Part shown: positions 61,783 to 64,000 of the stretch, piece after piece
Layout: each line of letters opens with the position of its first letter
Numbering within the stretch: the first letter of the stretch is position 1
Source: Plantago ovata
Lineage: Eukaryota > Streptophyta > Magnoliopsida > Lamiales > Plantaginaceae
Assembly: GCA_028274465.1 (NCBI GenBank)
Contig: CM051458.1
Location: 272,632 to 336,631, forward strand
Direction: 5' to 3'
DNA: 64,000 bases
Notes under the pieces: model-generated
What the model was told of the DNA's origin: nothing
Databases searched by the model: none
What the model saw: only the letters and a program-made list of their open reading frames with translations
Translations under genes and position numbers: made by a program

Positions 61783-63247
61783 CTAAACGACTTCTAATAC
61801 TTGTGTAAAAAGAAAAATAAAACCCAACTCAACTCGAATTCTAGCACTTGCGTAAAATCTTTGGATGTGCCAGCTTCTGCATGAACTTTTCCTCGATTTG
61901 CACCGCATCATTCCCCCCAAGGTGGAGAAGATTTGACCTCGAATATGTAGCCACATCATCATCATCAGAGGAAGAATCACCAGCAAAAGGAACGAGATGC
62001 TTGACATTAAAGACATCAGCCATGTGAACATGACTAGGGAGACGCATACGATAAGCATTTGGATTGATTTTTTCCACAACCTCAAATGGGGCAATCTTCT
62101 TGGCAGCGAGCTTACTATACTCATGAGCTGGAAACATATCCTTGGTCAGAATAGCCCATACATAATCCCCAACCTCAAATTCAACAGCTCGACGTTTTTT
62201 ATCAGCATGTGCTTTATATTTCGCGTTATTTGCCACCAACTGATCATGAGTAGCATGATGAACTTGAACCAACTATCCAACAAAATCTACCGCTGTAGCA
62301 TGTAGTTGAAACTTTCTAGGAAGGGCAAGCAGGTCGAGAGGAGCCCGATGAGATAAGTCATACACCACGTAAAAAGGACTGGAACCAGTAGTACGGTTAG
62401 AAGCATGATTGTGAGCAAATTCCGCTTGAGGTAACCTCTGATCCCATGCTTTTGGATGATCACCAACTAGACTGCGTAGTAGTTTGCCAAGTGAACGATC
62501 AACCACTTCTATTTGACCATTCGTTTGAGGATGGTAAGCACTATTGAAGTTCACTGAGTATTCACCATACGCCACAAACTTCTCCAGAAGTGACTGGCGA
62601 AATGAGTGTCACGATCAAAAACTATGGAGGCAGGAAGACCATGAAGGCGATACACATCTCTAAAGTTGAGCTACAGAAACAACATCTAATGTTTTCTTAC
62701 ATGGGATAAAGTGAGCCATCTTGGAGAAACGATCGACAACCACAAAAATAGAGTCACTTCGACGTTGTGTACGAGGAAGGACAAGAACAAAGTCCATGCT
62801 AACATCATAGCCGCTCCTTTGGCCAATTGACAGGTGCGGCAACGAGCAACAAATCTGCAAACTTCCCGACGCATGGAAGGCCAGAAGTAGGAACCAGCAA
62901 GCAACTGAAAGTTGCTATCATGGCCTACATGTCCCTCGTTATGAAGTTCTTGAATCATCTTCAAACGCAGGCTGCACTCGGGAATGCTAAACGCCCCGTA
63001 AAAGAAAGCCATCTTCCAAGGTAAATTTTGTATATTCCCCTTGATGAATGTGAATTAATACCTTGGAAAACAACATGTCATCAACATACATGGACATAAA
63101 AGAATCGAAGCCAGGCACAAGAACACGCATTTCATTCAACAACGTGTGGCGGCGGCTTAAAGCATTAGCAACGCGATTATAAATACCTGCCTTATGTTTG
63201 ATAACAAAAGTGAACTGTTCTTTTTGATTTCTTTGATCTTTGCTCAT
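61783..63247 (-). mobile_element. Ty3/gypsy pol fossil
   Basis: The minus strand shows, in pol order, the end of RNase H (FVIKHKAGIYNRVANALSRR), the integrase zinc-binding region ([20 protein letters not shown]), the integrase core (SAYHPQTNGQIEVVDRSLG), and a C-terminal integrase segment (FEVGDYVWAILTKD to VKHLVPF). Gag, protease and most of the reverse transcriptase are missing, and it is broken in several places. No LTR is visible. Its left-hand coding end runs straight into organelle-like DNA near 63250-63290. Confidence 0.85.
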
Positions 63248-63289
63248 ATCTGAAAATCTACGTTTGATTTTTCAAGCAGATAACATAAT

Positions 63290-64000
63290 AAGATGGCATA
63301 GGGTTCGACTTTTGCTCCGGGCCACTCAAGACCCAAAATGCACTGTCGGCCATACTTTTGAGACCAAATTGGAGGCGAAGCAGTTGACTGGACATCTAGG
63401 GGTAAAGCACTGTTTCGGTGCGGGCCGCGAGAGCGGTATCTTTAGGGAGCTTTCTTTCAATGGAGCGTAGCCTTCTTTCTTCTTCTTCGTGTCTTTAGGG
63501 ACTCTTTCCCCCCTCAGTACTTCTATGTCCTCTCCTTTCCCCCCATCATAATATACCCGTCCTCTTCTCTTTGAAAGAAGGGGCGCTTCCGGTTCTGTCG
63601 GTGCTTGAAACAATTTTGTCTTCTCCATATTACTATGTCTGAGTTCATGAGAAAGAAGAGAGAGTGACGCCTAGCCATTTTTATCAATCCCAAGTCTTCG
63701 GTCCAAAACCTCCTACGAGAACTTGTCTAGAGAAGGATTTCCCGCTACAAGGAAGAGCATTGCTTCGATAAATACAACCATAATAAGACTTGAACCTGCC
63801 ACTTCCTCTTGTCTTTAACGATGCCCTTTCTCCGAGAAGTCGGTAAAAAAGCAAGTCCCTTGTGGGGTATTCCGAAGGTGTAACCTGTAAGTATGCAATC
63901 CCAGAGGCGTGTCGATGGGAAATCTTTTCTTGACTACCAAGGTGCTTGAGCGAATCATGGTTTGTACAAAGAACAAATTCCTTCTGAAAAAGATAACGAC
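63290..64000. other. Organelle-derived DNA, probably mitochondrial
   Basis: Base composition changes to a balanced, non-repetitive type from about 63290 to the window end. It includes a large-subunit rRNA fragment and then sequence typical in style of plant mitochondrial intergenic DNA. The insert extends past the right edge. The mitochondrial assignment beyond the rRNA part is inference. Confidence 0.6.
63355..63442 (+). pseudogene. Organellar large-subunit rRNA fragment
   Basis: Contains GGGGTAAAGCACTGTTTCGG followed by TGCGGGCCGCGAGAGCGGTA, a highly conserved stretch of bacterial-type 23S rRNA (E. coli has GGGGTAGAGCACTGTTTCGG). The G+C-rich continuation fits the plant mitochondrial 26S better than the plastid 23S, from memory. 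The rRNA likeness ends abruptly after it. Confidence 0.7.

Noticed and set aside
63240-63628. Open frames over the organelle-like DNA.
   Set aside because: The sequence includes rRNA-type DNA and the frames show no known mitochondrial protein.

Overview
This is nuclear DNA from a flowering plant, very probably a eudicot. The evidence is intron-bearing plant genes (a CDCA7-type zinc-finger gene, a GeBP/STOREKEEPER-type gene, an HhH-GPD DNA glycosylase), relics of plant specialised-metabolism families (an A-type cytochrome P450, berberine-bridge-enzyme-like oxidases, a TPS-b terpene synthase), and dense plant transposons. The BBE-like plus CYP76/CYP80-like P450 pairing would fit Ranunculales such as poppies, but I cannot fix the species.

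Layout. 1-816: the 5' part of a CDCA7-like gene on the minus strand, leaving the window on the left. 2473-9640: a broken P450 and two broken BBE-like genes arranged tail to tail. 10515-11132: a solo LTR. 11285-14937: a GeBP-like gene with one frameshift and an apparently intact five-exon DNA glycosylase gene, converging on each other. 15996-21599: a Copia element on the minus strand with both LTRs. 22367-22660: a piece of a Cassandra LTR. 23232-30635: a seven-exon terpene synthase pseudogene whose introns and one exon hold Helitrons, a Stowaway MITE, a LINE tail and a palindrome-array element. 30867-34114: a deleted LTR element carrying an RS-domain host-like fragment. 34140-39580: MITEs, SINE-like copies and A+T-rich DNA. 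39583-47694: a LINE broken up by inserted elements, followed by related array-bearing elements. 48365-55268: LINE tails, a gene-like fragment inside a TIR element, a Copia gag fossil, SINEs and simple repeats. 55272-61473: a CACTA element with a Cassandra TRIM inside one of its introns. 61783-63247: a Ty3/gypsy pol fossil. From about 63290 to the end: organelle-derived DNA, probably mitochondrial, with a large-subunit rRNA fragment.

The glycosylase gene and the CDCA7-like gene look functional. The P450, BBE-like and terpene synthase genes all carry several disabling lesions but keep recognisable catalytic motifs. This may be a decayed specialised-metabolism neighbourhood, although co-function is only inference.

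The most unusual signal is a recurring design. Several unrelated-looking insertions (two CCGCGG-centred copies, three GAGCTC-centred copies, one solo LTR) each carry a short tandem array of self-complementary, CG-centred units. In the first five, the array lies just downstream of a T-rich tract. One of these insertions is bounded by a perfect 159-bp direct duplication and by a 26-bp filler copied from the CDCA7-like gene 3.7 kb away, which points to break repair with template switching.
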